Below, piece after piece: positions 35,290 to 47,399 of a stretch of DNA of 64,000 bases. This DNA comes from Rhizomys pruinosus. Taxonomy: Eukaryota; Chordata; Mammalia; Rodentia; Spalacidae. Numbering within the stretch: position 1 is the first letter of the stretch; every line of letters begins with the position of its first letter. A model generated the notes under the pieces. That model saw only the letters and a program-made list of their open reading frames with translations. It was not told where the DNA came from and did no database searches. The stretch is taken from positions 830,520 to 894,519 of the forward strand of contig VZQC01004565.1 of the NCBI GenBank assembly GCA_009823505.1. The letters are read 5' to 3'. A program made the position numbers and the translations under genes.

Positions 35290-35890
35290 TATTTTGGATT
35301 TTGTCCTGGAATCTTGGCACAGAAGTTGAACCTTTGCTGGAGTCTAGCTATAGCGGGTTCAGACCCTGAAGTGGGTGGTCACAAAGGTGGCGAGGAAATC
35401 AATCAAATAAGAGAAGAATCTTTCTTTTTTCTTTTAGTGACCTGAGGATTACAGAGAGCATCTGTCTTCTCTGCTCCTGTGTAGAGGGCCTTTCGCGTTT
35501 GCCACTCTGCTGATTTTTCTTCTCTGCCCCTCAGATCCCGATGCTTATTTTTATATACCCTAAAACTAATACAGGTTATGCAAGCCTAAGGAAATAATGA
35601 AAAAAATAGCCCAACTTCCGCATAAATATTTTTTCAGAAAATTCACACCCCCAATCATTCTTAACATCAACAACCATAAAACAATCAGTAATGATACAAC
35701 TGTTTAGTTGAGACATCAAAACAAGTAAACCAATAATAGTACAGCCACTCTGCTAATCAATTTAGCAATTTGTAGCAAGGCAAAGTTAACATTAACTTCT
35801 AATTCTAATGACTTCATTCTTTATGGCTTGCAGCTACATTGTTGCTAGAAAGTGTAAAAAGTGAGCTTTAAAGATTTAGCAATAGAGAAC
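35290..35890 (-). mobile_element. Probable LTR remnant
   Basis: On the minus strand, TATATAAAAATAAGC (near 35550) is followed by a U5-like stretch ending about ACCCACTTCAGGGTCTGAACCC (near 35350-35380). I cannot fix the ends or find a target duplication. Confidence 0.4.
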
Positions 35891-36489
35891 TTTATTTTTC
35901 TTGTTTAGTTTCTTGTTCCCTCAACCTGTAAGACATTTCTTGGCTGATGTAGTTTGATTAGTATCTTGTTTTTATTCTGGTCATTGTTTTCCTCAGTTTC
36001 TGTTTTCCTCAGTTGGGTCCCCTGTAACCACAGAGCCTTCTCTCCACCACAATCAACCTCTACTTTAAAGCTTAATAACCACAACAATGACTCAAAATAA
36101 TCTATAGAAATGGAGTAGTGGCATTTTTATCTAGGAGGTGATTAGTAGCTATCTAATTGGATTTAAAGTCTTCCAAATTGGAGAGAATTCAAGTGTGGTC
36201 CTGAAAAATTTACCTGAATACATATGGCTGGAGAATTCATACATCCTAGAGAAAATCCTACTTCTATCATTTCCTTAGGCAAATGTAATTTATGACATTA
36301 TGCTAAATGAAGATTCTTATTTTTACAGAATATACCATTGACCATTCTCCAAAGAACTATTTTTGGAATAGATGGACAATATTATAGCTTTCCATAACTG
36401 CTCACACTCAAATAACAAGTATCTCAAAAATTGACAGACTTACATAAGACATTTTCAACTGAAAATCTATACATAGGCTTCATGTAACA
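35891..36489. other. No gene recognised
   Basis: AT-rich; no coding pattern or named repeat. Confidence 0.35.
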
Positions 36490-37020
36490 GCATCTCTCAA
36501 CTTTCAAGAGTGAAGCTTTCTCAGGAAGTAGACACTCTTTCACACAGAAGGCCACACTGACCAAAATAAAAAGAATAAGAAATGGTGAAGTGTGTGTACT
36601 GGAACAGGACTCCTATATAAATCCTCATCCAACAGTAGCACTTGGAACCTCATGTAATAGCTGGCAAAAAGATTATTAGAAACAGGGTTGGTGCATGATC
36701 ATAAGGAAACAGACTTCCAGGCCTCTGGATAACTTGTTCTTATACACCATCAACAATGACTGCTGCTAGGTTGAGTGAGAGATGGTCTTCTTTAAATGAG
36801 TGATTCTAAATAAGCTCACTAAACACTAGTGGATGAATTTGCACTGAGGGACATCTGGGTACACATACTGGATTCCATAGGCTTTATAATATGTAATAGA
36901 ATGCATGAAATCCAGTGAAGGCTGCCTACTGGAAGTACAGATGGAGAGGGATGTGACTAAAATAATTAAGAAGTTGTGTATAAAAACTACAAAAATTCAA
37001 AAAGTTTATACATTAAAAAG
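36490..37020 (+). mobile_element. Old L1 3' UTR, plus orientation
   Basis: This shares blocks in the same order with 1640-2440 and ends in TACAAAAATTC followed by an A-rich tail. Non-coding. Confidence 0.65.
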
Positions 37021-37883
37021 AAATGGGCTATCCAATGCATGAATTTTAGAGTACTTGAAAGTACAAATGAATACACACAATGTAACATTTTACTTGGTTT
37101 CTCAGGATCATTCCTTGTGCTGACACCAGAGTAGACACACTAATTCTCAAGACAACAATAAAAATACCCTCTAAAGCTTGGCACCATTTATCTTTCTGAA
37201 CTAGGGGTATAACTTAATGACTACTATTAGATGTTCTTTGTCTGGTTCAATGATCCAGAGTGATATAAATAATGAAAGATTATGAGTTATCAAACAGAAA
37301 ACACGCTTAATTTTTCCGGTACAAAATAATTTGTTGAAATGCTCCTTAAAGAGAAGCATAAGGCTTTCCTGGATCAACAGGCTCAATGGATTACCTGTGG
37401 GTGGGAAAAGTGCTCTAAGAACTCTCAAAGAAGAAGGAAGAAACCTGGATACTTTTCTGTTCTGGACAAACATGTATTAGCTGCATTCCTATGTGTCCAT
37501 GGTCAAAATGAAGAAGGGTTTATGGAGAATTATACATTTTTGAGCCTAGAGGAAAAGCTGCATAGATGATGATAATATCTATAGTGAGTAGAAAGAGTGA
37601 ACAGGAGTTGCTCAAAGCTCAGGGATTGATTTAGAAGGACAGACCTTGCCTTTGAGAAATAGAAACACATGTCCATCAACAGGAAGTGATAAAAGTGACA
37701 CATTACACAAAGCATCCAACACAGTTGTTGATATTGAACGACTGAGAAGAATAAATTCTTTGCAAGAAAATTTATAGTTTTCATATTTTCTTGGACAGAT
37801 GGGGACCCCTGGGCTTGTGCTGAAAACCTGAGATTAGGCTATCCACTCCTGCAGCTGTGTGGGGACCTTTTCATACTTTGCTA
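37021..37883. other. 5' flank of the IGKV1-like pseudogene
   Basis: No repeat or coding pattern is recognised. The last part holds the V promoter region. Confidence 0.45.
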
Positions 37884-37891
37884 ATTTGCAT
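37884..37891 (+). promoter_or_regulatory. Kappa V promoter octamer ATTTGCAT
   Basis: A perfect octamer 74 bases upstream of the leader ATG, the usual place for the Oct-factor site of kappa V promoters. Confidence 0.92.
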
Positions 37892-37964
37892 GTGTTCAGT
37901 CACAACCCACTGCATAGGTTGTACATGCACACTGTGGAATTGTCACTTCCAGTCAAGACACAGC

Positions 37965-38452
37965 ATGGACATGAGAGGTCCTGCTCAGATCCTTGGACTT
38001 CTGCTGTTCTGGTTTTCAGGTAATGAAATATGGAGATGGTTTTATATGTAATCTTTAAGTTCGGGTACTATCGTGTTCTGTGGATTTATAAGGAAATAAT
38101 TTACAACATGTACAGCATGGCTAATAGTATAGGTTTAACTTATGTTTCCAATCTAAGGTATAAAATGTGACGTCCAAATGACTCAGTCTCCATCCATTCA
38201 TTATGCATCTCTGGGAGACAGGGTGACCATCTCTTGCCATGCCTGTCAGAGCATTAGTAAATGGTTAGCTTGATATCAGCAGAAACCAGGAAAGTCTCCT
38301 AAACTCATGATCTATGATGCTTCTGAACTGCAAATTGGAGTACTGTCAAGGTTCAGTGGCAGTGGATCTGGGACAGATTTCAGTCTCACCATCAGTAGCC
38401 AGGATTTGGAAGATGTTGCAACATATTGCCTACATTATACTAACTTTCCACC
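37965..38452 (+). pseudogene. Immunoglobulin kappa V segment, IGKV1-like, one stop codon
   Basis: The leader exon 37965-38019 is intact (MDMRGPAQILGLLLFWFSG) with a GTAATG donor. The acceptor is at 38156-38157 and the V exon starts at 38158. It reads [16 protein letters not shown] with the first cysteine at 38235, CDR1 QSISKW, then LA-stop-YQQKPG: TGA at 38271-38273 replaces the invariant FR2 tryptophan. FR3 has [16 protein letters not shown] and ends ATYC, one codon shorter than the usual ATYYC, with the second cysteine present. CDR3 is LHYTNFPP. A full recombination signal follows. The leader and frameworks fit the IGKV1 and mouse Igkv10/12/14 group. It could still rearrange but would not make a light chain, unless the TGA is a sequence error. 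Confidence 0.94.
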
Positions 38453-38480
38453 CACAGTGATATAGTTCATAACATAAACC
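38453..38480 (+). promoter_or_regulatory. 12-spacer recombination signal sequence
   Basis: A consensus heptamer CACAGTG (38453-38459), a 12-base spacer (38460-38471) and nonamer ACATAAACC (38472-38480). This is the form used by V-kappa segments for RAG-mediated joining to a 23-spacer J-kappa signal. Confidence 0.95.
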
Positions 38481-39224
38481 ACACAGGAAAGGAAAAGTGT
38501 GAGCCTGATTGTCCCAGGGGCAGCTGCTGGTGCATCCACTGCTTTGGACATTTTTTTCTGATAAAGCTAGGTATGTAAAAACATAAAACGTTTTTGTAGA
38601 AAGGCTGAAGGACACAGCTGTTTCCTAACTCTTGTTCTTCCTCATCAACCCCTGCAATGTAGAGAAACAATGATCATCTTGATTTATTAAAAGACTCAGA
38701 TTTTTATATAAGGCAATTAAGATTAATGTAATTGAGGCTCATACTCTTGCTGCCATTGCCCTTGTTAACCGTGCAGAACATGATAGTATGATCATTACTA
38801 AGGAAATACATATGCAATTTGTGGAAAAACACAGAGCAAAACCAAGGTTGTACTGACTTTGAAGCTTCACAGCTATGGGCTAGCTTTCTTAGTATGGGAA
38901 GATAGTACACATGGTACTACAAAATATAAGTAATCATCAACCCTGTCCTACTGTTAATCCTGTGAGTACATGCACAACCTGTAAGGCAATATATGCTGCT
39001 CATGCAATAATAGCACATATGAGATTAATGAGACACTTTATGTATGCATTTCAGTTCCACTTCACAAGATGGAGCTTATACTTGGTACTGTTTTTAGGGC
39101 CAAGAACCTGAGGCTTGACAGGTCATAGACAATATTACCTTCTGCTAATATTCTGTTTAATGGACATGGGATTAAATGCCTTTAAATTCAATATTTTTAT
39201 TTGCATAGATTATTGTTTCTCTTG
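38481..39224. other. 3' flank of the IGKV1-like pseudogene
   Basis: No gene or repeat is recognised. Confidence 0.45.
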
Positions 39225-39680
39225 CTTCTATTCACAGAAGACTATTCTTGCAGTAGATTGGGATTAACCAAGACACCCATAACTGTTCAAAAAGCAGAGA
39301 ATAAAAAAATGAGATTTCATAGTACTTGGTCCTAAATGGAGCACCTACATCACAATCTTTCTTCCAAAGTGTTTGGGATTGTCTCAGAAGAGGCTTCAGA
39401 AAGTTGTGAAAACCATAGGCCTTGGGTGAATGGAAGGCACCTTGTTTCCTGGACATGACAAGCATGTTCTGCATGTGAACCCATGGAGCTTATTACATAA
39501 TTCACAAGACTATGCAAACACAATTCAGATATAGATGAAGCATGGAGGGTGAAGGTGGACAAGATCCTCCAATTCCAGCTATGGAACTATTGCAATCTAT
39601 AGCAGCTTAGAGAAGAAGAGGCTCCAGAGGAAGTACCTATACCCGAGAGTATTTAGAGAGGGAAACCAGACTCCATATGA
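39225..39680 (+). mobile_element. Old L1 3' UTR, plus orientation
   Basis: The block pattern, with CAAGACACCCATAACTGTTCAAAAAGCAGAG and the TCCTAAATGGAGCACCTACATCACA stretch, matches the 3' UTR of rodent Lx-type L1s and parts of 1640-2440. Non-coding. Confidence 0.7.
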
Positions 39681-39829
39681 CTTAAAAAAAAAAACAGACA
39701 GCTTAACGATAGAAAGGGACATATCAAAGTTCAGGGTAGATATGAGAGAAAATAGTGCGAGATGAGCTTAATATGAGTAAAAATTATTTTTATCAAATAA
39801 CCATAATATCTTTAAATATACTCCTTAAA

Positions 39830-40356
39830 ATCTGTGTACATAAAGAGATGACCCATAATATAAATTATAATCAATGGTGCATTGAAGTGTTTAGGCACAT
39901 ATAAATTAAGCATATATACATGGAAATACTGTCTTCAATTAAGAAAGTGTGCCATAAAATATAATTATGAATTTCCTTATAACAAGGAAAGAGGAGGCCC
40001 CTCTGAACACAGAATACAGAGAGGGAATTCTTCAGAATGGGCGATAATGTGTTAAATACAACAGCATGTCCACAGTCCAAGTATTTAATACTTGAACCAT
40101 TATACATTAAAATGCTCAAATTTATAAGGAAACAAAGAATTAATTCTATTTTAGAGTAATATAAAATTAAAGGAGGAAAATGTGAATTCCTGAACATAAA
40201 AAAGACTGAGAGAAAGATGCAGGACATTTATGGCAGAATGCATGATCTGGGGTGGGGAGAGGGGAAGGGAAAGGGCAATATGTCTAAATTGAACTGAAAA
40301 TGATGTCTGAAATACACAAAACCTCAAGAAAAGTATTATATTAAAAAGAATTAATT
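39830..40356 (+). mobile_element. L1 3' end, plus orientation
   Basis: Bases 40120-40356 match the 3' terminus shared by the young L1s here (AGAAAGATGCAGGACATTTATGGCAGAATGCATGATCTGGG, and an A-rich tail). The left boundary is uncertain. Confidence 0.75.
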
Positions 40357-41574
40357 CATAGGAGATCTATTAAATTTTCATTTTTTTCTCAATTCATAGT
40401 CCACCCCACATGCCTTCAGCTCTCTTATGTTTCCTTTCTCTCATACTGCAGATATCTTTTCTGTGTCTTCAGTCTGTGGGCAATGACCATTACTCAACAT
40501 GAAGGATTGTGAACATACTCAACAACTATTTTTCAAGGGTCAACATTTAATCAGTCATAAGAAAGAAAGTCAGTCGACGTAGGAAGAAGATTCCTATCCT
40601 CGTATCTTTGTTTAATGTTCACATTAAGAAATGCAAATCTTTTATGACGTACTTGAAGTTAACACATTTTTGACAGACATTTTCTGATCATTAGTCCAGT
40701 ATGACAGCATTACAAGGAAAAATCTACAAAATATAGAGCAGAGCAGTAAAAGGAAAAAAAATTTTGCTATAATTTAGAACTTTTATTTTAACTTTTTTTT
40801 CAGATTTTTCCTTGTTAGAGCTACCTACTTACAAAGTGTTGCAAATTCTCCAAACAACACATATTATATTATCCTCCATATTTCTCCAAATGTCATACTG
40901 CATTTCTTTACCTTGGACACTTGACCACTCTTAATGACGCTTGGCTAAATTTAGGCCAGGGCTTCTTTTTCCCCCTAATTGTTGCTTGAAATTATGCGAA
41001 TAAAATCTTGAAGTATGGTTTCACATATATTTCTCACTCTTTTTTCCTCAAATCTCATTAATTTTCTCACCAGTATAAGGGCCCCTTTTCAATAGATCTG
41101 AATTAAGTTCTCAATCCTCTGTAAGTGATGAGATACAGATGGTTTCATCTTCCCACTTAGAGTTTTTTTTTTTTTTTCATTATAATCTTCTAAGGTTACA
41201 CAAATTTTCTATCCCAGCTTTCTGCTTACTTTTCTGGAAATAGTTGGAACTGATAGGAATCTTGAGACACAGGGAAATAAGAAACTACAGTGGTCATATG
41301 GATATTAAGCAATTACTACAGTATTGGTGGTAGTTATTGAGTGGTCATGGGTTTTCCCTTTGTGGGAAAAGAGTGGAATTTTCATTTTATTATTGCTACC
41401 AACATGAAATCACTGACAATTTGAGTACAGAGCTGACAGATGAGAATTCTTTCTTTAATATTCACTGGGAATTATTTCCACTTAATTTAACTTTTGAAAA
41501 TTCCCAAAATATGTATTCATTTTACAGGGTGCTTCCCTTGTTATATAAAATCTTGTTATATAAACCCTTGTCAT
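40357..41574. other. No gene recognised
   Basis: AT-rich sequence with a T tract at 41163-41177. No coding pattern or named repeat that I can support. Confidence 0.4.
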
Positions 41575-42390
41575 ATAAAACCAAGACTCCATTGTGTAGA
41601 TGTACCACATTTTTGACATCCACTCATCAGTTAAGGGAAATTTGGGTTGGTTCCAGCTCTTCACTATTGTGAAGAGAGCTGCATTAAACATGGATGTGCA
41701 CGTATCTTTGCGGTAGGATGAGTCTCGTGGAGTGGTATGGTTGGGTCAGGTGGTAGGCTAATTTTGAGTCTATTAAGGGTTCTCCATGCTGCTTTCCATA
41801 ATGGTTATACAAGTTTACATTCCCACTAGCAGTGGATGAGGTTTCCCCTTTCCCCACAGCCTTTCCTTTTCTTTTGTGTTCTTGATCTTACAATGGAGTA
41901 CTGCTCAGCGGTAAAGAAAGATTACATTATGAATTTTTCAGGTAAATGGATGGAACTTGAAGCCATTATGCTAAGTGAAGTAACACAGTCCCAGAAAAAC
42001 AAGTAGTAAATGGTCTGCCTCATTTGTGGATGCTAACACCAAACCCCCAGATGAAAGGAAAGCTGAACAACATTATTGTTATATTTCTGTTTGTCTGAAA
42101 GCAACTATATAATATATAATATAAATTTCTTAACGGGCTCTAGAATCAATCCACCACTTACTTTCAGACTCTGTAATTATTGTATATGAGTGGAAAGTAT
42201 GTATGCATTATTTTGGAGTAATATAAAATTAAAGGAGAAAAATGTAAATTCTTAAACATAAAAAAAGACTGAGAAAAAGATGCAGGATAGTTATGGCAGT
42301 GTGCATGATCTGAGATGGGGAGGGAGGAAGGAAAAGGGGGATGATGCCTGAAATCCACAAAATATCAATAAAAGCATTATAAAAATAAAA
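41575..42390. mobile_element. L1 3' end with 5' inversion (twin priming)
   Basis: Bases 41575-41880 carry the end of ORF2 on the minus strand; bases 41891-42390 continue ORF2 and the 3' UTR on the plus strand to an A-rich tail. The two parts meet in the element's own coordinates: the inverted part ends at ACACAATGGAGTC and the direct part starts ACAATGGAGTAC, sharing about 10 bases. This is the signature of twin priming during L1 insertion. Confidence 0.85.
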
Positions 42391-42874
42391 TATAAAGAAC
42401 TTCAATCAAGAGAAATAATCCAATAGAAACCTATGTAAACTATTGGAAGTAAGAATCTGTAAGTAGATGTAAATGGTAATGAACAACAAGAAGCCCAACT
42501 TCATCAGAACCAACTTTTTCGACAAGATCAGGCATCTTTAAGGCGGCATGGCTGTGGACAGGAACCAATTATTTTAATAATAATAATGGGCAGTGTTTTT
42601 TTAAGATAGAAACTATCTCACACAATGTCATCAGAAATACATATTAGGAAACAGTATCAAGCCAAAATGAAAAGCCAGCCGCTTTTTCTTGATCATATCT
42701 ATCAAAATCTTCCAGATTTCCCACGTTGGAATTTCTCATTGAGATTCAAAAATAAAGAATCAGAGTGGTCAATGGAAAAAAAATCAAAACAAACAAACAA
42801 ACAAACAACAACCAAGACTCCAGGAACCGCCATTATCTATTTTTACACCATTCCTCCCCTCACATATGTAGATC
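42391..42874. other. No gene recognised
   Basis: Short A-rich stretch with a (CAAA)n-like tract near 42788-42806. No feature called. Confidence 0.4.
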
Positions 42875-43317
42875 CTATTCAAGAAAACATCCAACTTCAG
42901 GGTACCACGCCACGTCTGGTAGGGCATTGTGGGAAAGGGAGGCTAGGCCTGCCAGGTACACAGGCAGGTGACCTGGGCCAGACCACCTCAGCTGCAGCAG
43001 GGTACTGGGACATGGGCTAAGCAAGCACCCCCCCTCCCGCCCCTGCCAACTGGATTTCTGGAGGGAGTGGTCAGCAAAACCTACAATCAACCTAGAGGAA
43101 CTGGCTGGCAGCAGCAGAGGGAGCACAGGGCTCAGAGGGTGTCATAACGGCTCTTACCTACCCAGGTCTTGCAGAATAGAAAGGGAAGAGTGAGCTATTT
43201 CTCTAAATATATAACCAAAAGTGAAAGCTTGAAATCTAGACAGGTAAACATTCTATAAAGAGAGGGAATCAAGTAAAGCAATCCTTCAACACTGTGAAGA
43301 GGCATTTCTGATTTGCA

Positions 43318-43581
43318 TTGGAATACAAGCAAAAGGAAACCCACATGCCAAGAGCACAAAGAAAGAACAATAAGGGAAATGTGCAGAATAATTCCACACT
43401 AAAGTCTACTGAACCTATGGAGGAGTCCCAGAATGGGACCTCCCTGGAGGTAGCCCCTGACACAGATGGCAAAACAATCATGGATATATTCAAAGAAGTC
43501 ATGAAACTAAGGGGAGAGAATGAAAAACTCAGAAAAGACCTGGAGGGAAAGAGTGAGGATCCTCAGAAGGAACTAAAATGA
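43318..43581 (+). pseudogene. L1 ORF1 fragment, N-terminal and coiled-coil part
   Basis: An 87-codon open stretch, rich in lysine and glutamate, that stops at 43579-43581 (TGA) inside the coiled coil. A further ORF1 piece is at 43888-44070 (MKRSNLCIIGIEEGE, the start of the RNA-recognition region), in a different frame. Confidence 0.75.
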
Positions 43582-44692
43582 TCCCATGCTGAAATGAAAA
43601 AGGAAACCAACCAGCGAAGCAAGGAGCTACAAGAAGGGATTGAGAAGCTGAAAAAGGAAGTGAAAATAGTAAAGAAAACACAAAATAAAAAAAGAAATAA
43701 AATAAAAAGGACAAAATGAAAATACAAAATAAAAAGGAAATTGAACACTCATCCAACCAAGAGGAAAGAATGGGAAAAAGCCAGAAGTAGAACAGAGGAA
43801 GCAGAAAAAAGAATATCAGACCTGGAAGATAACACAGAACAACTAAAAAGCTCAAGTAAAGACTGAAATTTTTAAAAATACACAAGAATGGAACAACCAG
43901 GAAATGTGGGACCTATGAAAAGATCAAACCTCTGCATCATAGGGATAGAGGAAGGAGAAAAATCCCAAGAGAATAGTATTGATCAGATCTTCAACAGATT
44001 AGATGAAAATTTTCCCAAACTAAAAAGACAAACCCATACAATTACAAGAAGCACAAAGAACACTAAATAGACAAGACCAGAAAAAGAAATTCCCCATGTC
44101 ATATCATAGTTAAAACACTAGATACCCAATACAAAGACAAAATTCTAAAACCACAAGAGAAAAACAAGTTACGTATAAGGGGAAACCTATTAAAATTATA
44201 GCTGACTTTTCAGCGTGAATTATGAAAACAAGAAGAATGTGTCCCAAAGCATTCACAGTGCTAAATGACTACAAATACCAACCCAGGTTACTATACACAG
44301 CAAAAAATGTCAATTCTAGTTGAAGGAAAGAGAAAAATCTTTTATGATATAAACAAGATGAAAGAATACATGGCCAGAAAACCAAATCTTCAGAGAATAC
44401 TTGAAGCAATTCAAAGGGCAGAGGAGAGGAGCAGCTATCTCCAGGCACCTTGAAAGGGAAATTAATAAAAGCTTAACTGCAAAAGTAGAAACCTAGACCA
44501 AAAATGCAAATGAATGATAAGGGGAAAAGAAGCAACACACCTCTCAATTGTAACCTTAAGTATTAATAGACTAAACTCCCCAATCAAAAGGCATAGACTG
44601 GGTGAACGGATTAGGAAACAGAATCCATCTATATGCTGTCTACAAGAAACCAATCTCACCCTCAAGGATAGGCACCAACTGAAAGTAAAAGG

Positions 44693-45286
44693 ATGGAAAA
44701 AAAAATATTCCAAGCAAATGGTACCAAAATGAAAGCAGGAATTGTTATTTTAATATCAGACAAAATAGACATCAAAGTGGAAGCAATCAGAAGAGACAAA
44801 GTGAGCTATTACATCCTTATTAAAGGGAAAATTAAACCACGAAGGCTTCACAATCAATATTCACCAAACTCCGGTGCACCAATAGTTATAAACACAACTC
44901 TACAGGACCTCAAGGCACAGAATAAACCCAGTACACTCATAGTAGGGGACTTCAATACCCCACTGAGCCCCTTGGACAGATCAACTGGACAAAGAATCAA
45001 CAGAGAGACATCTGAACTGAACAATACGATACAGCAAATGGACCTCACAGGCATCTACCGAATATTGCACCCAAGCACCAGAGAATACATTTTCTTCTCA
45101 GCACCCCAGAGAACATCCTCCAAAATTGAACACATACTGGGACACAGAAAAAAACTTCAACAAATACAAAAAACTTGGAATAATTTCATGCATTCTATCA
45201 GACCACAGTGCAATAACATCAGGATAAGCCCTACTACCTACATGAACACATGGAGACTAAACAACACACTCCTGAATAATGAATGA
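44693..45286 (+). pseudogene. L1 ORF2 fragment, endonuclease domain
   Basis: A 197-codon open stretch with STLIVGDFNTPLSPLDRSTG and IEHILGHRKKL. The segment that should carry the catalytic SDHSA motif is disrupted (near 45180-45215), so the domain is incomplete. Confidence 0.85.
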
Positions 45287-45426
45287 TTCAAGGAAGAAAG
45301 AAAAATAAATAAAAGCATTCCTGGGACTAAATGACAAAGACAGCACAACACAACAAAACCTATGGCACAACTTATAAGCAATCCTAAGAGGGAAGTTTAT
45401 AGCCCTGGGTGCCTACATTAAATAGA

Positions 45427-45640
45427 GGGTGGGGGGGCTGGAGGGTTGGCCTAGTGGTTAAGAACACCGACTGCTCTTGCAGAGGACCCGGGTTCGATTC
45501 CCAACATCCACATGGTGGCTGAGAACCGCCTTTAACTCCAGTTCCAGGGGAATCTGACATCCTCTTCTGACCTCTGCAGCTTTGCACGACCCAGGTGCAC
45601 AAAACTACATGCAAACAGTACATTCATACACACAAAAAAA
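45427..45640 (+). mobile_element. B2/B3-type SINE in L1, plus orientation
   Basis: The tRNA-like head carries a box-A-like TGGCCTAGTGGTTAAGA near 45449 and box B GGTTCGATTCC (45491-45501), the internal RNA polymerase III promoter. An A-rich tail ends the element near 45640. Confidence 0.9.
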
Positions 45641-46043
45641 TTAAAAAAACAACAAAAAACAAAAACAAACAACAACAGAAAAACCCAGAAAGAGCACAAA
45701 TAAATGACTTAACTCTGCAGGTAAAAACACTGGAAAAACAACAACAAATGAACCCTAAATGCAACAGACAGGAAGAAATAACAAAAATCAGAGCAGAAAT
45801 CAATGAAATAGAAACAAAGAAACCAATAAAAAAAATCAATGAATCCAAAACTTGGTTTTTTGAGAGCATAAACAAGACAGACAGGCTGCTAGCCCAGTTA
45901 ACCAAAAGAAAGAAAGAGCAAGTCCAAATCAATAGAATTCATGATGAAAGGGGAAACATCACAAAGACAATGAAAAGATACAGGCAATCATACAGGAATA
46001 CTTCACAAACCTATACTCTACTAAATTTGAAAACTTAAGCAAA

Positions 46044-46307
46044 ATGGATGAATATTTGAAATCCTGGGAATCACCAAACCTAAACCAAGAAGAGACTGAC
46101 AGCTTAAACAAACACATAATATTTGAGGAAATTGAACATGTGATTAATAACCTCCCAACTAAAAAAAGCCCTGGTCCAGATGGTTTCATGACAGAATTCT
46201 ATAAAACTTTTAAAGAGGTCCTACAACCATTGCTATTCAAACTGTTCAGAAGGACCCAAACAGAGGGAGTTCTCCCAAACTCCTTGTATGAAGCCAGCAT
46301 TCTCTAA
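46044..46307 (+). pseudogene. L1 ORF2 fragment, start of reverse transcriptase
   Basis: An 87-codon open stretch with [17 protein letters not shown], lost by frameshift after EASIL. Continuation pieces are at 46288-46503 ([14 protein letters not shown]) and 46780-47103. Confidence 0.8.
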
Positions 46308-46779
46308 AACCAAAACCAGGCAAAGATACAAGCAAAAAGAAAGATATAGACCCATTTCAATAATGAACATAGGTGCAAAAATTCTCAACAAAATACTTGC
46401 AAATCACATGACCCACACCAAAAAGATCATCCATCATGATCAAGTTGGATTTATACCAGAGATGCAGGGATGGTTCAACATATGTAAATCAATTAAATCA
46501 TAAAACACCTAAGTGGACTGAAAGACAAAAAAAAACAAAAAAAACAAAAACGATCATCTCAATTAATGCAAAGAAGGCCTTTGACAAAATCCAAAACCCC
46601 TTCATGCTTAAAGTCCTAGAGGGAATTGGACTGGAGGGATCATTCCTCTACATAATCAAAGCCATGTACAAGAAACCCACAGCCAACATCTTCCTAAATG
46701 GAAAAAAAGTTAGAAGGACTCTCCTTAAAGGTAGGAACTTGGCAAGGCTGCACCCCTGTCACCACTCCTCTTCATTACA

Positions 46780-47103
46780 GTGCTTGAAACACTTTCTAGG
46801 GCAATAAGGCGAGAAAAGGAAATTAAAGGAGTACTAATAGGAAAAGAGGAAGTCAAACTATTGCTCTTTGCAGAAATTACGATACTTTACTTAAGGGATG
46901 CTAAAATCTCAACCAGAACATACCTAGAAATGATGAGGAGCTTCAGTGAAGTGTTAGGATATAAAATTAACCTAGAAAAATCAGTAGCCTTTCTTTACAC
47001 CAACGACAAGCAAATAAAGAAGGAATACAAGGAGACCTTTACAATCACAATAGCTTCAAAAACAATAAAATACCTGGTAACAAACCTAACCAAAGACACC
47101 TAA
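46780..47103 (+). pseudogene. L1 ORF2 fragment with degraded FADD box
   Basis: A 107-codon open stretch containing LLLFAEITILYLRDA where active L1s have LFADDMIVYL. Loss of the catalytic aspartate pair shows that this reverse transcriptase is dead. [14 protein letters not shown] follows as expected. Confidence 0.85.
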
Positions 47104-47399
47104 GATCTCTACAACAAAAATTGTAAACCTGTAAAGAAGGAGACTGAAAATGACATCAGAAGATGGAAAGACCCACCATACTCATGGAATGGAAAAATTA
47201 ATATAGTCAACATGTCCATTCTACCCAAATTAATATACAGATTTAATGTGGTCCAAATTAAAATCCCTAAGACTTTCTTCATATGCTTGGAAAAAAAATT
47301 CTTAAATTCATATGGACAATCAAAGACCCTGTATTTGGTTGCCAAAGCAACCCTGAGTGAAAAGAACAATACAGGGAGGATCTCTATACCAGACTTTAA

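Noticed and set aside
38904..39120. A second V segment just downstream of the IGKV1-like pseudogene
   Set aside because: No framework motif, cysteine pair or recombination signal could be found on either strand.
43529..43885. A 118-codon minus-strand hydrophobic frame as a membrane protein
   Set aside because: It is the antisense of the lysine-rich L1 ORF1 coiled coil; A-rich sense strands give phenylalanine- and leucine-rich antisense frames.
45446..45501. A tRNA gene suggested by box A and box B motifs
   Set aside because: The motifs belong to the head of a tRNA-derived SINE; no tRNA cloverleaf or acceptor stem is complete.
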